From assembly GCA_963775085.1 (NCBI GenBank), contig CAVZHO010000010.1, positions 62,001 to 126,000 of the forward strand: a stretch of DNA of 64,000 nucleotides, given 5' to 3'. Within the stretch, counting starts at the first letter, position 1. Every line of letters begins with the position of its first letter. The position numbers and the translations under genes were made by a program. This document shows positions 32,985 to 42,191 of this stretch, piece by piece. The DNA comes from JAAFIP01 sp963775085. Lineage in GTDB: Bacteria; Pseudomonadota; Gammaproteobacteria; Burkholderiales; Burkholderiaceae_C. Below the pieces are notes generated by a model. The model ran no database searches, had not been told where the DNA came from, and saw only the letters and a list, made by a program, of their open reading frames with translations.

Positions 32985-33766
32985 CAACCGCAACCGACAA
33001 AGGCAGGCTCTACCTCGTGCCCGCGCCGCTGGACTTTGGCTGCGACGCGCAGGCCCCCATCACCGACGCGCTGCCCCTGGGCACGCTGCACGTGGCCGCC
33101 CGGCTGACCCACTGGATTTGCGAGAACGCCAAAACCACCCGCGCCGTGCTCAAGCGCGTAGGCGAGGTGCTGCCCCTGGCCGCCACTGTCCAGCAACAGA
33201 CCATCACCGAGCTGCCCCGCGAGGTGCATAAAAAAGGTGACCATCTTGCAGGTAGCTTTGATGCCAAGCCCCTGCTGCAAGCCGCGCTGCAAGGCCACGA
33301 CATCGGCCTGATCAGCGAAGCCGGCATGCCCGCCATCGCCGACCCCGGCAGCTCGGTGGTGCGCGCCGCGCATGCGCTGGGCATCAGCGTTGTGCCCCTG
33401 GTCGGCCCCTGCTCCCTGCTACTGGCCCTGGCCGCCAGCGGCCTGAACGGCCAAAACTTCGCCTTCGTAGGCTACCTGCCGCAAGACGCCGAAGCCCGCG
33501 TGCAGCGCATCAAGGCGCTGGAAGCATTGGCACTGAAAACCGGGCAAACGCAGTTGTTTATTGAAACACCGTACCGCAATGCAGCGGTGTGGGAGGCACT
33601 GCTGAAAACGCTTGCACCGGGTACGCGGGTGAGTGTGTCTAGTGGGTTGACGCTGGATACTGCGGTGACCCACAGCGCCTTGGTGAAAGAGCTCCGCGCT
33701 GACTATCAACATGCGGATGCTATGCCTGCTTTGGCCGCGCCTTGTGTGTTTGGATTGGGAGTTTGA
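32981..33766 (+). CDS. RsmI-like SAM-dependent methyltransferase
   Basis: 261-residue tetrapyrrole-methylase-fold protein. RSMI-like hallmarks are RLYLVPAPLDFG at the N-terminus, GLISEAGMPAIADPGSSVV (variant of the usual SDAGTPGISDPG) and VPLVGPCSLLLALAASGL. It is shorter and more divergent than true RsmI and belongs to the paralogue seen after maf in many Burkholderiales. The target could be an rRNA 2'-O position, but activity is uncertain. It ends just before the inverted-repeat cassette. Confidence 0.8.
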   Translation: MTTATDKGRLYLVPAPLDFGCDAQAPITDALPLGTLHVAARLTHWICENAKTTRAVLKRVGEVLPLAATVQQQTITELPREVHKKGDHLAGSFDAKPLLQAALQGHDIGLISEAGMPAIADPGSSVVRAAHALGISVVPLVGPCSLLLALAASGLNGQNFAFVGYLPQDAEARVQRIKALEALALKTGQTQLFIETPYRNAAVWEALLKTLAPGTRVSVSSGLTLDTAVTHSALVKELRADYQHADAMPALAAPCVFGLGV

Positions 33767-33787
33767 AAAACTATTCGCTATGTAATC

Positions 33788-33815
33788 AGGAGCTGCTTAC
33801 GCTCTATTTTATTGG
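33788..33815 (+). repeat. Dispersed AGCTA repeat, GCGC...GGGC variant, intergenic
   Basis: AGCTGCTTACGCTCTATTTT followed by ATTGGGCT; same variant as inside the cupredoxin signal peptide at 3369 (AGCTGCTTGCGCTCTATTTA). It marks the left border of the low-similarity block holding the orphan gene; a GTCC variant in the same orientation marks the right border at 34925. Confidence 0.6.
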
Positions 33816-33856
33816 GCTTCAGCCTTATTTTATTGAGAATTTGGCTTACTAAGTAG

Positions 33857-33950
33857 TTTTGAAGGTATTAAGCGCGAACTTGGTAGGCAAGCGGTGAGCG
33901 AACGGAAGTGCGCTGCAAAAAACTTCCGCAAACACGCGAATACCTAAGTA
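33857..33950 (+). repeat. Structured left inverted repeat of the orphan-gene cassette
   Basis: This stretch is itself an imperfect palindrome: outer AGGTATT/AATACCT, then GCGCG/CGCG and an inner perfect stem CGGAAGT (33903-33909)/ACTTCCG (33922-33928). Its right half, 33911-33950, is the inverted copy of 34802-34838. No gene is visible in 33767-34057; the region holds this repeat and the AGCTA repeat. Confidence 0.7.
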
Positions 33951-34057
33951 GCGATCTATAGACCGTGAGCGCGCCTTGCTACAGTTTTTTCATCCCACCC
34001 CCATTCACTCGCCACTCTCTGGCATTGGCACAAACCTCTCGCGCTACCGTGCGTACA

Positions 34058-34657
34058 ATGATAACAACGCACCCGACATTCCAAATGCACGAACGACACC
34101 TAAAACGAGATGCAAAGCTTCGCGAGCAATGCGACGTAGTGGCATCGATGATCATCGCCATGCGTTCGGTTTATGAGGCTGCTAGTGTGCCGCAGCGCGC
34201 CCTCCTTGAAACTATCGTCGGTGCGGCAATCTGGTACATACCCAAGCCAGTGCGCGCTTGGACCGGACAAATCTCGCATGGAGCCCTAAAGGCCTTTCAT
34301 CCGGAGAGCGGCAACAGTCGGCCGCGACTAAGTGAGGAGCACGTGTACCCTCGCAAGGTAGCTGCCCGCATTCTGCTTTCGGACATGGCACTCACGGGCG
34401 AATCGATGGCACATCAGTTTCGAGAAAAATACGGTCGTGTTCATCTTATAACCTCAGAGGAAAACAAGGCCGTACAGCGCTACCAAAGGGCAGGAGTTTT
34501 CAGCTCACCAGACGAAGCCTACGCGCTAGCCGGAATCACCCTGATTGAGTTACCAGACGAAGCTTTGCGCAAGATCAAGAAGAGGGATCGGGAAACTATT
34601 GAGTTCTTTTCAAACCTCGATGCCCAGAGCACTACGCAACCACAAAGCGCCGCATAA
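34058..34657 (+). CDS. Orphan protein, possible HNH-like nuclease
   Basis: About 199 residues from ATG 34058 (MITTHPTFQMHERHLKRDAK); a GTG at 33965 would add 31 residues overlapping the repeat. I do not recognise the family. The segment RPRLSEEHVYPRK resembles the E/D-H-V-x-P core of HNH nucleases, and the C-terminal HLITSEENKAVQRYQRAG then DEAYALAGITLIEL resembles the end of some small restriction-type or phage HNH proteins; this is a weak, by-eye judgement. Base composition is lower in GC than neighbours and the gene is alone between inverted repeats, suggesting recent arrival. Confidence 0.6.
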   Translation: MITTHPTFQMHERHLKRDAKLREQCDVVASMIIAMRSVYEAASVPQRALLETIVGAAIWYIPKPVRAWTGQISHGALKAFHPESGNSRPRLSEEHVYPRKVAARILLSDMALTGESMAHQFREKYGRVHLITSEENKAVQRYQRAGVFSSPDEAYALAGITLIELPDEALRKIKKRDRETIEFFSNLDAQSTTQPQSAA

Positions 34658-34801
34658 TTATTTCGCTCAGACCGAGGAAAAGCCCTCTGCATCAACGAAC
34701 CTCCACCACGTCGCGTGCCTTAAAACATGTGCCAGGGTGAAGCGATGGGAGCGTGTCGGCTGGAAACTGGAGCAAAGGCGCGGTGACCAACGTGTGAACT
34801 T

Positions 34802-34838
34802 TACTGAGGTGTTCGCGTGTTTTGCGGAAGTTTGCAGA
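34802..34838 (-). repeat. Right inverted repeat of the orphan-gene cassette
   Basis: TACTGAGGTGTTCGCGTGTT followed by TTGCGGAAGTTTGCAGA. The reverse complement of the left copy reads TACTTAGGTATTCGCGTGTT then TGCGGAAGTTTTTTGCAG, so more than 30 positions match with small gaps. The copies are about 890 bases apart. Confidence 0.75.
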
Positions 34839-34924
34839 CGACATGTCCCGTCGCCCGTCCACGGCTAAACAACGCTACACAAGCATTGCCACGGGTTCCC
34901 CAAAGACTCCAAGAATACTACAAA

Positions 34925-34968
34925 TTTAATAGCTGCTTACGTCCATTCGACAACGACTACAGGGACAT
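34925..34968 (+). repeat. Dispersed AGCTA/GTCC-GGAC repeat, intergenic
   Basis: TTTAATAGCTGCTTACGTCC followed by ATTCGACAACGACTACAGGG AC. Lies between the orphan cassette and the end of the iron permease gene. Confidence 0.75.
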
Positions 34969-34981
34969 TTGGCAGTAAATT

Positions 34982-36601
34982 TTAAGTTTTATCGCGCAAA
35001 CTGCGACTGAGCAGCACCACCGGGATCAGCCCCACCAACACCAGCGCCAACGAAGGCAACGCCGCCTCCCCCAGCCGCTCATCCCGCGCCAGTTGGTAGG
35101 CCATCACGGCCAGCGTATCGTGGTTAAACGGGCGCAGCACCAGGGTGGCGGGTAGCTCTTTCATCACGTCCACAAACACCAGCAAGGTCGCCACCAAGGT
35201 AGAGCGGCGCAAGAGCGGCCAGTGCACGCGGCGCAGCAGGGCAAAACCCGTCACGCCCAGGGTGCGGGCGCTGTCGTCGAAGCTCATGGGCACGCGCGTG
35301 TAGCCGCTTTGCACGCTTTGCAGGGCGACGGCGCTAAAGCGCACCAGGTAGGCCCACACGACACCCAGCACGGTGGCGGTCACCACATAGCCGATGCCCC
35401 AGCTGGGCTGCGCGGCTTGCAGCGCGCCCACGGGGATGAGCAGGCCGACGACGATGACCGCGCCCGGCACGGCGTAGCCCATGCCTGCGATGGTCACCAC
35501 GCCGCGGGTGAGCGCATTAGGCGAGCGGCGCACCACAAAGGCCATCGCCAGCGCCATGCCCACGGCCAGCACGGCGGCGATGCTTGCGAGCTTGAGGCTG
35601 TTGAACGCCCAGTGGCCAAACGCGCCCCAGGGCAGAGGTGCGTCGGCACTATTTAAACCCTGCACCAGTGGGCGCAGCATCATCAACACCGGCAGCACAA
35701 AGCCCAATAGCACGGGCACGGCGCATACCAGCCAGGCGATGGCCAAATGTTTGCCATGCAAGGCCACCGGGCGTGCCTCGGCACTGCCTGCGCGTGCTCC
35801 CTTGGTGGCGGCAAAGCGCAGGCGCTGGCGTGAGTGGCGCTCTAGTTTCAAGAGCACGGCAACAAACACCAGCAGCAGTGCAGCCAGCTGCGCGGCGGCG
35901 ATGCGGTTGTCCATGGCCAGCCAGGCCTTGTAGATGCCGGCGCTGAAACTTTGGATACCAAAGTAGCTGGACACGCCAAAGTCGGCCAGCGTTTCCATGA
36001 GTGCCAGTGCCGTGCCCGCAGCGATGGCGGGGCGCGCCAGCGGCAGGGCAATGCTGGCGATGCGGCGGCGCAGCGGCGCGCCCAGCACACGCGCAGCCTC
36101 CATCAAATGCGCCGCCCGCTCCGACAGCGCGGTGCGCGCCAGCAGGTACACATAGGGGTACAGCGTAAAGACAAACACCAGCACCGCGCCGCCCAGGCTG
36201 CGCACGTCGGGCAGCACGCGGCCTTGCAGGTTGAATGCGCTGCGGATGAAGCTTTGCGCAGGCCCGGCAAACTGCAAAAAATCGGTATACGCATAGGCCA
36301 CCACGTAGGCGGGCATGGCGATGGGCAGCAGCAGCGCCCATTCGAACGTTTTGCGGCCTTTGAAGTCAAACAGCGTGACGGCACAGGCGGTGGCAGACCC
36401 CAATAGCGCCACACCCAGCCCCACCAGGATGCACAGCGCTACAGAGGTGATAGCGTACTGCGGCAGCACCGTGCCCGCCATCTCCTGCAAAATCTGCGCG
36501 CTCTCGGTGTTCCACTGCAAGGCAGATGCTAGAACGACCAGCACGGGCAGCACGATCAGGGCGGCTATGAACAGGAGGGGGAGTTGGGCTAGGCGGTGCA
36601 C
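34982..36601 (-). CDS. Iron(III)-type ABC transporter permease (FbpB-like)
   Basis: 539-residue fused two-domain permease of the ferric iron family, with about twelve hydrophobic helices. Each half has the cytoplasmic EAA-type loop: first ARVLGAPLRRRIASIALPLA, second ARTLGVTGFALLRRVHWPLL. The N-terminal start is GTG at 36601 (HRLAQLPLLFIAALIVLP); no better ATG is near. It is divergent from the ATPase gene fbpC; the Fur box lies beyond a hairpin element, and the ferric-binding protein gene is not in the window. Confidence 0.88.
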   Translation of the reverse strand: MHRLAQLPLLFIAALIVLPVLVVLASALQWNTESAQILQEMAGTVLPQYAITSVALCILVGLGVALLGSATACAVTLFDFKGRKTFEWALLLPIAMPAYVVAYAYTDFLQFAGPAQSFIRSAFNLQGRVLPDVRSLGGAVLVFVFTLYPYVYLLARTALSERAAHLMEAARVLGAPLRRRIASIALPLARPAIAAGTALALMETLADFGVSSYFGIQSFSAGIYKAWLAMDNRIAAAQLAALLLVFVAVLLKLERHSRQRLRFAATKGARAGSAEARPVALHGKHLAIAWLVCAVPVLLGFVLPVLMMLRPLVQGLNSADAPLPWGAFGHWAFNSLKLASIAAVLAVGMALAMAFVVRRSPNALTRGVVTIAGMGYAVPGAVIVVGLLIPVGALQAAQPSWGIGYVVTATVLGVVWAYLVRFSAVALQSVQSGYTRVPMSFDDSARTLGVTGFALLRRVHWPLLRRSTLVATLLVFVDVMKELPATLVLRPFNHDTLAVMAYQLARDERLGEAALPSLALVLVGLIPVVLLSRSLRDKT

Positions 36602-36640
36602 TGGATATTGGATTTTGTAGTGTGCTTAGGTTTAACTTCA

Positions 36641-36806
36641 GGTACGCGAAAGACGCGAAGGTTGCGCGAAAGGCGCGAAAGAAATACCAAATTTTTTTAA
36701 ATGATTCGGAGCTGTGGCCACCTTCGTATTTGCGTATAACTTTTTTGCGGTTTTCATTTTTTGGTTTTCTTTCGCGCCCTTCGCGTAACTTTCGCGTCTT
36801 TCGCGG
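36641..36806. repeat. Long inverted repeat of GCGAAAG units between iron permease and Fur box
   Basis: Left arm GGTACGCGAAAGACGCGAAG, GTTGCGCGAAAGGCGCGAAA (36641 on). Reverse complement of the right arm: CCGCGAAAGACGCGAAAGTT, ACGCGAAGGGCGCGAAAGAA (ending near 36806). Arms of about 48 bases are made of iterated GCGAAAG units and flank a 60-70-base AT-rich loop. Same architecture as at 11577 and 27407. Confidence 0.85.
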
Positions 36807-36846
36807 CCGGAAACTTCCCCCAATGGCCTTAAAAAACACGCCAATC

Positions 36847-36869
36847 TAAATGAGAATTATATTCATTTA
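36847..36869. promoter_or_regulatory. Fur box upstream of fbpC
   Basis: TAAATGAGAATTATATTCAT followed by TTA is a near-perfect palindrome with the GAGAAT-n-ATTC pattern of ferric uptake regulator sites. It lies about 10 bases before the fbpC ATG, so iron-replete Fur should block its transcription. It may also control the divergent permease gene. Confidence 0.8.
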
Positions 36870-36879
36870 GAATCTTCCC

Positions 36880-37942
<1,063 letters not shown>

Positions 37943-37959
<17 letters not shown>

Positions 37960-38374
37960 CCACAAAGCCCTGCTGGTAGCTGGCCATACCCGGTGGAATC
38001 ACCACCCAAGGCAACTTGGACTGCACCCAAATGTGCCGGTCAATACTGAACCAGCCCGCATCGTCAAACGTACCACCAGCAATACTGCGCATGCCCGGCC
38101 GCACTTCAGCCGTGTGCGAGATGGTGGTGCCGCAGGCCGCGCAAAACTGCACCTTGAGCCAGCGGCCACTCTCGTCTGAGCGGTGCTCGCACTCGGCCAG
38201 TTGTCCTTGCGTGATCTGTACCGACTCTTGCGCGAAAGTAACCAAGATGGCGAATGCACTGGCTAGTCTGCGCTGGCAGTACTTGCAATGGCACACCGTG
38301 CTCACGACTGGCTGGCCCTGCACACGGTAATGCACCGCGCCGCATGCGCAGCGGCCTGAGTGGGTTTGGGTCAT
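37943..38374 (-). CDS. GFA/CENP-V family zinc protein
   Basis: 143 residues from ATG 38374 (MTQTHSGRCACGAVHYRVQG). Zinc-binding cysteines are in CACG, CHCKYC and FCAACG, the GFA family pattern (glutathione-dependent formaldehyde-activating-like). No direct functional assignment is possible; the family includes proteins of unknown biochemistry. Convergent with fbpC. Confidence 0.85.
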
Positions 38375-38427
38375 GGGGAGCCTCCGATCTGGATGCACCA
38401 AGCTTAATTCAGGCTACACAACTGCGC

Positions 38428-39204
38428 TCACTCCAGCGCCTTGGCCACACACCCCTGCAAGTCCGCAGCCCAGGTACGCCGGTCGCGGCCGTTGGCGTGC
38501 TGCACCGGGGTGAAGTGCACTACGGCTTGCACGTCGGGCGAAGCTAGCAGGCGCCATACGCTGGCGATGAGGGTCTCGTCGTCGATGTAGGTGGGGACGC
38601 GGCTGATTTGGCCGGTGGCTGCGTCGTTGTAGCGCAGGGCGATGGGCTGCACGGGGGCGTGCGCGGAGATGGCGGCCTGGATGAGGTTGGCGTGAAAGGG
38701 CAACACGACGCTGCCGTCGCTGGTGGTGCCCTCGGGAAAGACGGCGATGATGCTGGCGGTATAGGGCACCGGGCTCTCAGGCGGCTCGGTCAGAGCCTCG
38801 GCGATATGGTGCACCACGCGCAGCGCGTCGCGGCGTGAGGCCCGCTCAATGTAGAGTGTGCCGGCGTTGGTGGCCAGCCAGCCGATGAGGGGCCAGTGCC
38901 GCACATCGGACTTGGACACAAAGTGCACCGGCTGCACCGCCAGCATGACCAGGATGTCCAGCCAGGAGATATGGTTGGCCACCACCATCAGCGGGCCGGT
39001 GGTGACACTCTGGCCGGTAGTACGCAGCTCGACCCGCAGGATGCGCAAAAAGCTTTGCGCCCACTGGGCAACATGGCCCGCCTTTTGCGCGGGTGTGGCG
39101 CGCGGAAAGTGCCGCGCAATGGTCCACATGCCGTGAAACAGGTGCGCGCTGCAACGCAGCGCCTTGAAAAATGCGCCAAACTGCGCCGACAGTGTTTTCA
39201 ACAT
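38428..39204 (-). CDS. 1-acyl-glycerol-3-phosphate acyltransferase family (PlsC-like)
   Basis: 258 residues from ATG 39204 (MLKTLSAQFGAFFKAL); an upstream TTG is possible but weak. Acyltransferase motif I NHISWLD (His and Asp), motif III FPEGTTSDG, and a hydrophobic N-terminal region. It could transfer a second acyl chain in phospholipid synthesis or act on lyso-ornithine lipids. It follows pyrC' after a gap carrying a dispersed repeat. Confidence 0.88.
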   Translation of the reverse strand: MLKTLSAQFGAFFKALRCSAHLFHGMWTIARHFPRATPAQKAGHVAQWAQSFLRILRVELRTTGQSVTTGPLMVVANHISWLDILVMLAVQPVHFVSKSDVRHWPLIGWLATNAGTLYIERASRRDALRVVHHIAEALTEPPESPVPYTASIIAVFPEGTTSDGSVVLPFHANLIQAAISAHAPVQPIALRYNDAATGQISRVPTYIDDETLIASVWRLLASPDVQAVVHFTPVQHANGRDRRTWAADLQGCVAKALE

Positions 39205-39226
39205 GATTTTTATTATCAAATAGAGT

Positions 39227-39272
39227 TGTAGTCCTTGTCATCAGGACATCTATAGCTATTGAATGTATAGCA
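39227..39272 (-). repeat. Dispersed AGCTA/GTCC-GGAC repeat, intergenic
   Basis: On the plus strand TTGTAGTCCTTGTCATCAGG, ACATCTATAGCTATTGAATG, TATAGC. It fills the gap between the acyltransferase and pyrC' genes. Confidence 0.8.
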
Positions 39273-39280
39273 ATTAAAGC

Positions 39281-40597
39281 CTATGCCTCAAACGCTACAT
39301 AGCCTGACACAACCGTCGCCCGCACCCGGCCCTGTAGCTGGGTGCCGCCCATGTCGTGGGCAAAGGGCGTGTGCTTGCCTTGGCTGCGCAGCGCATCACT
39401 GGTCACGCTCCACACCACACTGGGGTCAAACACGCACACGTCGGCCACGCCGCCGGGCACCAGCTGGCCCAGGCTGCCCAGCAGGCTGCCCAGTGAGTCG
39501 CCCAGCACGCGGGCGGGCAGGTGGGTGATGCGGCCTAAAGATTGCGACAGGCTTTGACCATGGGCCTCGCCCCACTTGAGCGCCAGGCTGAGCAAGAGCT
39601 CCAGCCCCGTGGCACCGGGCTCGGCCTCGGCGAAGGGCAGGTTTTTGGCATCGGCCTCTACGGGGTTGTGGTCGCTGACCAGCACGTCGATGGTGCCGTC
39701 GAGCAGGGCGGCGCTCAGCGCGTCGCGGTCGCGCTGCTGGCGCAGGGGCGGGGTCAGGCGGGCGCGGCTGTCAAAGTAGCCTACGTCGGCGTCCGTCAAG
39801 TGCAGGGAGTTGATGCTCACATCGCAGGTCACGCGCAGCCCCTCGGCCTTGGCGGCACGTACCAGGTCTACGCCTTGCGCGCTGCTGATGCGGCACAGGT
39901 GCACGCGCGGGCCGGTTTTTCCGCCCAGGGCGCGTAGCAGCTCAAACAAAGTGTGCAGCGCTATGGTTTCGGCAGCGACAGGCACGCCCGCCAGCCCGAG
40001 GCGCGTGGCCAGTGCGCCGCTGGCGGCCACGCCCTTGCCCAGGTGCAGCTCTTGCGGGCGCAGCCAGACGGTGTAGCCAAAGGTGGCGGCGTATTGCAAG
40101 GCGCGTTGCAGCACCTGGGTGTTGGCCAGCGGCACCTCGGCCTGGCCAAAACCGATGCAACCGGCCTCGGTCAGTTGCGCCATTTCGGTCAGCGTCTCGC
40201 CCTCCAGGTTGCGCGTGAGCGCGCCCAGCGGGAAGACGCGCGAGCGGTGCAGCTTTTCGGCACGAAACTTCAGCATCTCTACCAGGCCGGGCACGTCCAG
40301 CACGGGCGCGGTATCGGGCGGGCACACCAGCGAGGTCACGCCGCCCGCCACGGCGGCGCTCAGCTCGCTGTCGAGCATGCCCTCGTACTCATGGCCCGGC
40401 TCGCGCAGGCGGGCACACAGGTCGATCAGGCCGGGGGCGACGATGCAGCCCGTAGCGTTAATGGTTTTGCGTGGCTCAAAGTCTTTTGGTATGGTTTTGA
40501 TAGCGAGAATGCGGCCTGCGGCAATGGCGATGTCGCACACAGTGTCAAAACCGGTGGCGGGGTTGAGGACGCGGCCCCCTTTGATCAGTATTTTCAT
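39281..40597 (-). CDS. Dihydroorotase-like protein PyrC' (catalytic His pair missing)
   Basis: 438-residue amidohydrolase-fold protein. Overall it matches dihydroorotase (VLNPATGFDTVCDIAIAAGR, GLIDLCARLREPGHEYEG, SDHNPVEADAKNLPF). The metal-binding HxH in the usual GLIDxHxHLREPG is replaced by DLCARLR, so it cannot bind the catalytic zinc pair in the normal way. In Pseudomonas, an inactive PyrC' encoded next to pyrB is a structural partner of aspartate carbamoyltransferase; that role is likely here, since it follows pyrB after 60 bases. The active dihydroorotase would be encoded elsewhere. Confidence 0.88.
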   Translation of the reverse strand: MKILIKGGRVLNPATGFDTVCDIAIAAGRILAIKTIPKDFEPRKTINATGCIVAPGLIDLCARLREPGHEYEGMLDSELSAAVAGGVTSLVCPPDTAPVLDVPGLVEMLKFRAEKLHRSRVFPLGALTRNLEGETLTEMAQLTEAGCIGFGQAEVPLANTQVLQRALQYAATFGYTVWLRPQELHLGKGVAASGALATRLGLAGVPVAAETIALHTLFELLRALGGKTGPRVHLCRISSAQGVDLVRAAKAEGLRVTCDVSINSLHLTDADVGYFDSRARLTPPLRQQRDRDALSAALLDGTIDVLVSDHNPVEADAKNLPFAEAEPGATGLELLLSLALKWGEAHGQSLSQSLGRITHLPARVLGDSLGSLLGSLGQLVPGGVADVCVFDPSVVWSVTSDALRSQGKHTPFAHDMGGTQLQGRVRATVVSGYVAFEA

Positions 40598-40657
40598 ATT
40601 TTTATTTCTCTGCGATTGGTCTTGTTCTTTGCGCGGACCGGTTGCTTGAGCTGCATG

Positions 40658-41620
40658 TCACGCCTCGTTGCCCGCCACGATGCTCATCACCGCCATGCGC
40701 ACGGCAATGCCAAAGGTCACCTGCGGCAAGATGACGCTTTGCTTGCCGTCTACCACCGCAGAGGCGATCTCTACGCCCCGGTTGATGGGGCCAGGGTGCA
40801 TGACGATGGCATCGGGCTTGGCCAGTTGCAGCTTTTCGGGTGTCAGGCCAAAACTTTTGAAGAACTCATGGCTCGAGGGCAGCAGCGCGCCGCTCATGCG
40901 CTCGCTTTGCAGGCGCAGCATGATGACTACGTCAGCCCCTTTGATGCCCTCTTCCAGCGTGTGGCAGACGCGCACGCCCATGTGGGACAGGTCGCTGGGC
41001 ACTAAGGTTTTGGGGCCGACAGCGCGCACTTCGGCGCAACCCAGAGTGGTGAGGGCATGGATGTCGGAGCGGGCTACGCGCGAGTGCAGCACGTCGCCGA
41101 CGATAGCGACCGTCAGCTTGGAAAAATCACCCTTGTAGTGGCGAATGGTGTACATGTCCAGCAGGCCCTGGGTGGGGTGGGCGTGCCGGCCATCACCCGC
41201 GTTGACCACATGCACATGGGGGGCAACATGCTGGGCGATGAGGTACGGCGCGCCCGACTCGCTGTGGCGAACCACAAAGATGTCGGCCGCCATGGCGCTG
41301 AGGTTGGCAATGGTGTCCAGCAGCGACTCACCCTTGCTGGCCGAGGAGCGGGCGATGTCCAGATTGATCACGTCGGCGCTCAGGCGCGTAGCGGCGATCT
41401 CGAAGGTGGTGCGGGTGCGGGTAGAGTTTTCAAAGAACAGGTTGAAGACCGACTTGCCGCGTAGCAGCGGCACTTTTTTGACTTCGCGGTCACTCACGCT
41501 CACAAAATTGGCCGCCGTGTCCAGGATGTGGGTGAGCATAGCCTTGGACAGGCCCTCGGTCGAGAGCAGGTGGATCAGCTCGCCGTTTTTATTGAGTTGG
41601 GGGTTGCGTTTGTAGAGCAT
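40658..41620 (-). CDS. pyrB: Aspartate carbamoyltransferase catalytic subunit
   Basis: 320 residues from ATG 41620 (MLYKRNPQLNKNGELIHLLS). Carbamoyl-phosphate binding motif FFENSTRTRTTFE, phosphate and aspartate loops around RHSESGAPYLIAQH, and HPGPINRGVEI. First committed step of pyrimidine synthesis. Follows pyrR by 10 bases; pairs with the inactive PyrC' downstream. Confidence 0.95.
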   Translation of the reverse strand: MLYKRNPQLNKNGELIHLLSTEGLSKAMLTHILDTAANFVSVSDREVKKVPLLRGKSVFNLFFENSTRTRTTFEIAATRLSADVINLDIARSSASKGESLLDTIANLSAMAADIFVVRHSESGAPYLIAQHVAPHVHVVNAGDGRHAHPTQGLLDMYTIRHYKGDFSKLTVAIVGDVLHSRVARSDIHALTTLGCAEVRAVGPKTLVPSDLSHMGVRVCHTLEEGIKGADVVIMLRLQSERMSGALLPSSHEFFKSFGLTPEKLQLAKPDAIVMHPGPINRGVEIASAVVDGKQSVILPQVTFGIAVRMAVMSIVAGNEA

Positions 41621-41630
41621 GCGGTCTCCT

Positions 41631-42191
41631 TTATTTTTGGGCGCTCTGCACCTTGAAGCTGAACTGGCCCGCATCATCACGCACCAGGGCCAATTGTTGC
41701 CCGGCAGGCAGGGCCACGCGGGCGGCGGCAAAGCTGGCCTCGATGGGTAATTGTCGCCCGCCACGGTCTACCAGCACGGCCAGTTGCACGCGGTCGGGGC
41801 GGCCAAAGTCAAACAGCTCGTTAATCACGGCGCGGATGGTGCGGCCGGTGTAGAGCACGTCGTCCAGCAAAATAATGTCGGCCCCCTTCACGTCGAAGGG
41901 AATTTGCGTTTGCGCGCTGCTGGACAGGCCGCGCTGGGCAAAGTCGTCGCGGTGCAGGGCGGACGAGATGATGCCGGGCTTGCCAGGCAGCCCCAGGTCT
42001 TTGTGCAGCGCCTCGGCCAGCCAGGCGCCGCCCGAGGTGATGCCGACGAGCTGGGTATGGGCGCTGCGCATGCTGCGCACACCGCGCAGCAACTCGGCAT
42101 ATAAAGCCGGTGCATCCAGGAATAAGGCCCCTACGCTGGCCACTGCGTGTGCTGCGCTGCCCCCCGAGGGGGTGCTTGGTTTTTCACTCAT
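41631..42191 (-). CDS. pyrR: PyrR-type uracil phosphoribosyltransferase/regulator
   Basis: 186 residues with the PRPP-binding motif DIILLDDVLYTGRTIRA and the PRTase core GITSGGAWLAEAL. In Gram-positive bacteria PyrR attenuates pyr mRNA; in betaproteobacteria its role is less clear. An N-terminal Ser/Pro/Gly-rich leader of about 15 residues is extra. It overlaps ruvX by four bases (ATGA). Confidence 0.9.
   Translation of the reverse strand: MSEKPSTPSGGSAAHAVASVGALFLDAPALYAELLRGVRSMRSAHTQLVGITSGGAWLAEALHKDLGLPGKPGIISSALHRDDFAQRGLSSSAQTQIPFDVKGADIILLDDVLYTGRTIRAVINELFDFGRPDRVQLAVLVDRGGRQLPIEASFAAARVALPAGQQLALVRDDAGQFSFKVQSAQK

Larger units (their letters stand above)
34658..34981. other. Intergenic stretch with right cassette end and dispersed repeat
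   Basis: No convincing gene. A frame on the plus strand (34545-34868) lacks a family, overlaps the orphan gene and crosses the inverted repeat, so I reject it. The stretch contains the right inverted repeat (34802-34838) and a copy of the dispersed repeat (34925-34968). Confidence 0.6.

Noticed and set aside
33857..34838. Integron gene cassette with attC site
   Set aside because: The left palindrome resembles attC in size, but I find no GTTRRRY/RYYYAAC core sites and only one copy at each end, in inverted order.
34545..34868. 107-codon frame after the orphan gene
   Set aside because: Overlaps the orphan gene in another frame and runs through the inverted repeat; no family resemblance.
36641..36806. 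Rho-independent terminator
   Set aside because: Arms are far too long and composed of iterated units, and no T-run follows; it is better seen as a repeat element shared with two other loci.
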